A stretch of DNA of 7,946 bases from Erysipelothrix rhusiopathiae. GTDB taxonomy: Bacteria > Bacillota_I > Bacilli_A > Erysipelotrichales > Erysipelotrichaceae. This document shows positions 6,958-7,946 of this stretch, in pieces. The notes under the pieces were generated by a model. It saw only the letters and a list, made by a program, of their open reading frames with translations, was not told the DNA's origin and did no database searches. Made by a program: the position numbers and the translations under genes. Numbering within the stretch: position 1 is the first letter of the stretch; every line of letters starts with the position of its first letter. The stretch is from contig CADBTK010000229.1 in the NCBI GenBank assembly GCA_902797585.1, positions 1 to 7,946 on the forward strand. The letters run 5' to 3'.

Positions 6958-7635
6958 ATGAAATGGATGTTTGATTGTGATGATACCTTATATGATTTAC
7001 AAGCTCCTTTTAATGAAACAATGGCCGAATTCTTTCCTGATTTAGATGCTGATTTAGATGAATTATATAAAGAGTTTCGTAAAATTGGGGATGATGTCTT
7101 TGAAATTCAAGAAGCAGGTATTATCTCTATGGATGCATCTGTTATTTATCGTGTTGTGATGTTATGTAAGAATAAGAAACTTGATTGGGATATAGATATG
7201 GCCAAAAGATTTGTTCGTACATATCGAGATCATCAATATCATATTTCTCTTAGTCCACTCTTTAAAGAATTCTTAGAAGAATATGGAAAAGATGTCGTAG
7301 TATTATCCAATGGGCAAGATGAACATCAAAGAAGAAAATTTAAATCTTTACAATTGGATAAATATATCCCTGAAGATCATTTATTTACCTCTGGTCAAAT
7401 AGGGGTCGCTAAACCAAATAAAGAAGCTTTTTTAAAAGTTTTAGACATTCTTGGACAAAAGCCTGAAGATTGGACTTATGTGGGCGATCATTATGTGAAT
7501 GATATGCTAGGGGCCTCTAGTGCTGGAATGCATACTCTTCAAATCAATCGCCATCATCATCAAGAAGGTCCCGCGGCAGAAAAAGTGGTATATAGCGAAG
7601 AAGAATGTTTGGCTTTCATTCGTAATAAAGAATGA
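6958..7635 (+). CDS. HAD-superfamily hydrolase (subfamily I, probable phosphatase)
   Basis: The complete 225-residue protein carries all four HAD motifs. Motif I is FDCDDT, with nucleophile Asp6 and acid/base Asp8. Motif II is VVLSNG with Ser117. Motif III is AKPN with Lys152. Motif IV is GDHYVND, with Asp177 and Asp182 for Mg2+. A helical cap lies between motifs I and II (about residues 15-95), the subfamily IA layout. The overall pattern resembles YjjG-like nucleotidases and other small-metabolite phosphatases. The substrate cannot be assigned from sequence, and phosphoglycolate phosphatase or a nucleotide house-cleaning role are both possible. A short His run (199-201) lies after the core. 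An AAGAAGG site (6944-6950) lies seven bases before the ATG, directly after the nifJ terminator. There is no signal peptide or membrane segment. Tyr is always TAT here, unlike nifJ. Confidence 0.9.
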   Translation: MKWMFDCDDTLYDLQAPFNETMAEFFPDLDADLDELYKEFRKIGDDVFEIQEAGIISMDASVIYRVVMLCKNKKLDWDIDMAKRFVRTYRDHQYHISLSPLFKEFLEEYGKDVVVLSNGQDEHQRRKFKSLQLDKYIPEDHLFTSGQIGVAKPNKEAFLKVLDILGQKPEDWTYVGDHYVNDMLGASSAGMHTLQINRHHHQEGPAAEKVVYSEEECLAFIRNKE

Positions 7636-7641
7636 TATAAT
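7636..7641 (+). promoter_or_regulatory. Possible extended -10 promoter for the U32-like gene
   Basis: A perfect TATAAT (7636-7641) follows the HAD stop codon, with TG (7633-7634, part of the TGA stop) one base before it, forming TGATATAAT. The -35 position at 17 bases (7613-7618, CTTTCA) matches at three positions. The start would be near 7648, inside the hairpin of the HAD terminator, so this transcript would escape that hairpin. Confidence 0.4.
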
Positions 7642-7643
7642 AG

Positions 7644-7668
7644 GAATGCGATTTCGCATTCTTTTTTT
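7644..7668 (+). terminator. Rho-independent terminator of the HAD hydrolase gene
   Basis: GAATGCGA (7644-7651) and TCGCATTC (7654-7661) form a perfect inverted repeat (seven pairs with a four-base loop), and seven T follow (7662-7668). The stem core ATGCGA/TCGCAT recurs in the esterase terminator at 2899-2920. Confidence 0.8.
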
Positions 7669-7680
7669 ATGGGAGGCACT

Positions 7681-7946
7681 ATGATATTAACGACATTGCA
7701 TCAACTTGAATCAATTCCATCCTTATCTGCTTATGCAGATGGTTTTATTGTGGGCTTGGAAGGGGTATCGATTCGTGCTATCCAAAATTTAACAGAGACT
7801 CAATTAAAAGAAGTAAAACAAGAATGTGAAAAATACAATAAAAAGCTTTATGTCAACTTCTGTAAATTATTTATGGAAGATGAATTAGAGATTGCACAAA
7901 AAGGGTTAGAAGGTTGTTTAAACATCGGTATAGATGGGATTTATTA
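7681..7946 (+). CDS. U32 peptidase-like protein, N-terminal part (cut by window edge)
   Basis: The open frame runs 88 complete codons to the window edge without a stop. It contains SAYADGFIVGLEGVSIRA (14-31), then a helix TETQLKEVKQECEKYNKKLYVNF with LYVNF at 63-67, then a second helix and GLEGCLNIGIDGIYY. The order of strand with G(L/E) motif, amphipathic helix, KLYV strand, helix and G(I)DG(I/V) strand matches the first repeats of the TIM-barrel-like U32 peptidase/YrrN family. In that family the segment reads roughly ADAFVIGxxxxxLR then KxYVxxN. Family members include collagenase-like peptidases and tRNA-modifying hydroxylases; the role here is open. GGGAGG (7671-7676) lies only four bases before the ATG. 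An in-frame ATG at 7669 exists but lacks an upstream Shine-Dalgarno, so 7681 is preferred. Confidence 0.6.
   Translation, partial: MILTTLHQLESIPSLSAYADGFIVGLEGVSIRAIQNLTETQLKEVKQECEKYNKKLYVNFCKLFMEDELEIAQKGLEGCLNIGIDGIY

Noticed and set aside
7552..7566. Short His run (cat repeats) in the HAD protein as a metal-binding tract
   Set aside because: Only three consecutive His, lying outside the catalytic motifs, in a loop that varies in the family. This is not enough to claim a function.

Overview
The window is a compact, AT-rich, protein-coding stretch of bacterial chromosome. Ordinary AGGAGG-like ribosome binding sites, short intergenic gaps and rho-independent terminators at most gene ends point to a low-GC Bacillota (Firmicutes) genome. 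Trp is encoded by TGG and TGA is used as a stop, so this is not a code-4 Mollicute. The BipA version with an AGKST P-loop, the single-chain pyruvate:ferredoxin oxidoreductase (PFOR), and the set of small housekeeping genes suggest an anaerobic fermenter, perhaps an Erysipelotrichia-like lineage. That placement is inference from recalled family features, not a database result.

Layout, left to right. (1) 1-124, minus: start of a type IV prepilin-like protein, cut by the window edge. (2) 192-2012, minus: complete TypA/BipA ribosome-associated GTPase, whose terminator overlaps its own stop codon and the prepilin promoter. (3) 2159-2899, plus: an alpha/beta-hydrolase (esterase family), divergent from typA across a 146-bp gap with back-to-back promoters. 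(4) 2962-3213, minus: a stand-alone NifU C-terminal (Nfu-type) Fe-S scaffold domain, convergent with the esterase through two adjacent terminators. (5) 3395-6901, plus: a complete 1168-residue PFOR (nifJ), divergent from the Nfu gene, with a catabolite-responsive (cre-like) element over its -10 box. (6) 6958-7635, plus: a HAD-superfamily hydrolase. (7) 7681-end, plus: the N-terminus of a probable U32-peptidase-like protein, cut by the window edge.

The genes do not form one dedicated system. Most appear to be single transcription units with their own signals. The clearest functional link is PFOR, an enzyme with three [4Fe-4S] clusters, beside the Nfu scaffold/carrier protein. PFOR would oxidise pyruvate from glycolysis to acetyl-CoA and pass electrons to ferredoxin or flavodoxin. 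Its codon use is visibly more biased than that of its neighbours, as expected for a very abundant enzyme.

I saw no RNA genes, CRISPR arrays, insertion sequences or phage genes, and no gene-free stretch longer than 300 bases. I did not find an undescribed multi-gene system. The points worth a second look are regulatory details and motif variants in known families.
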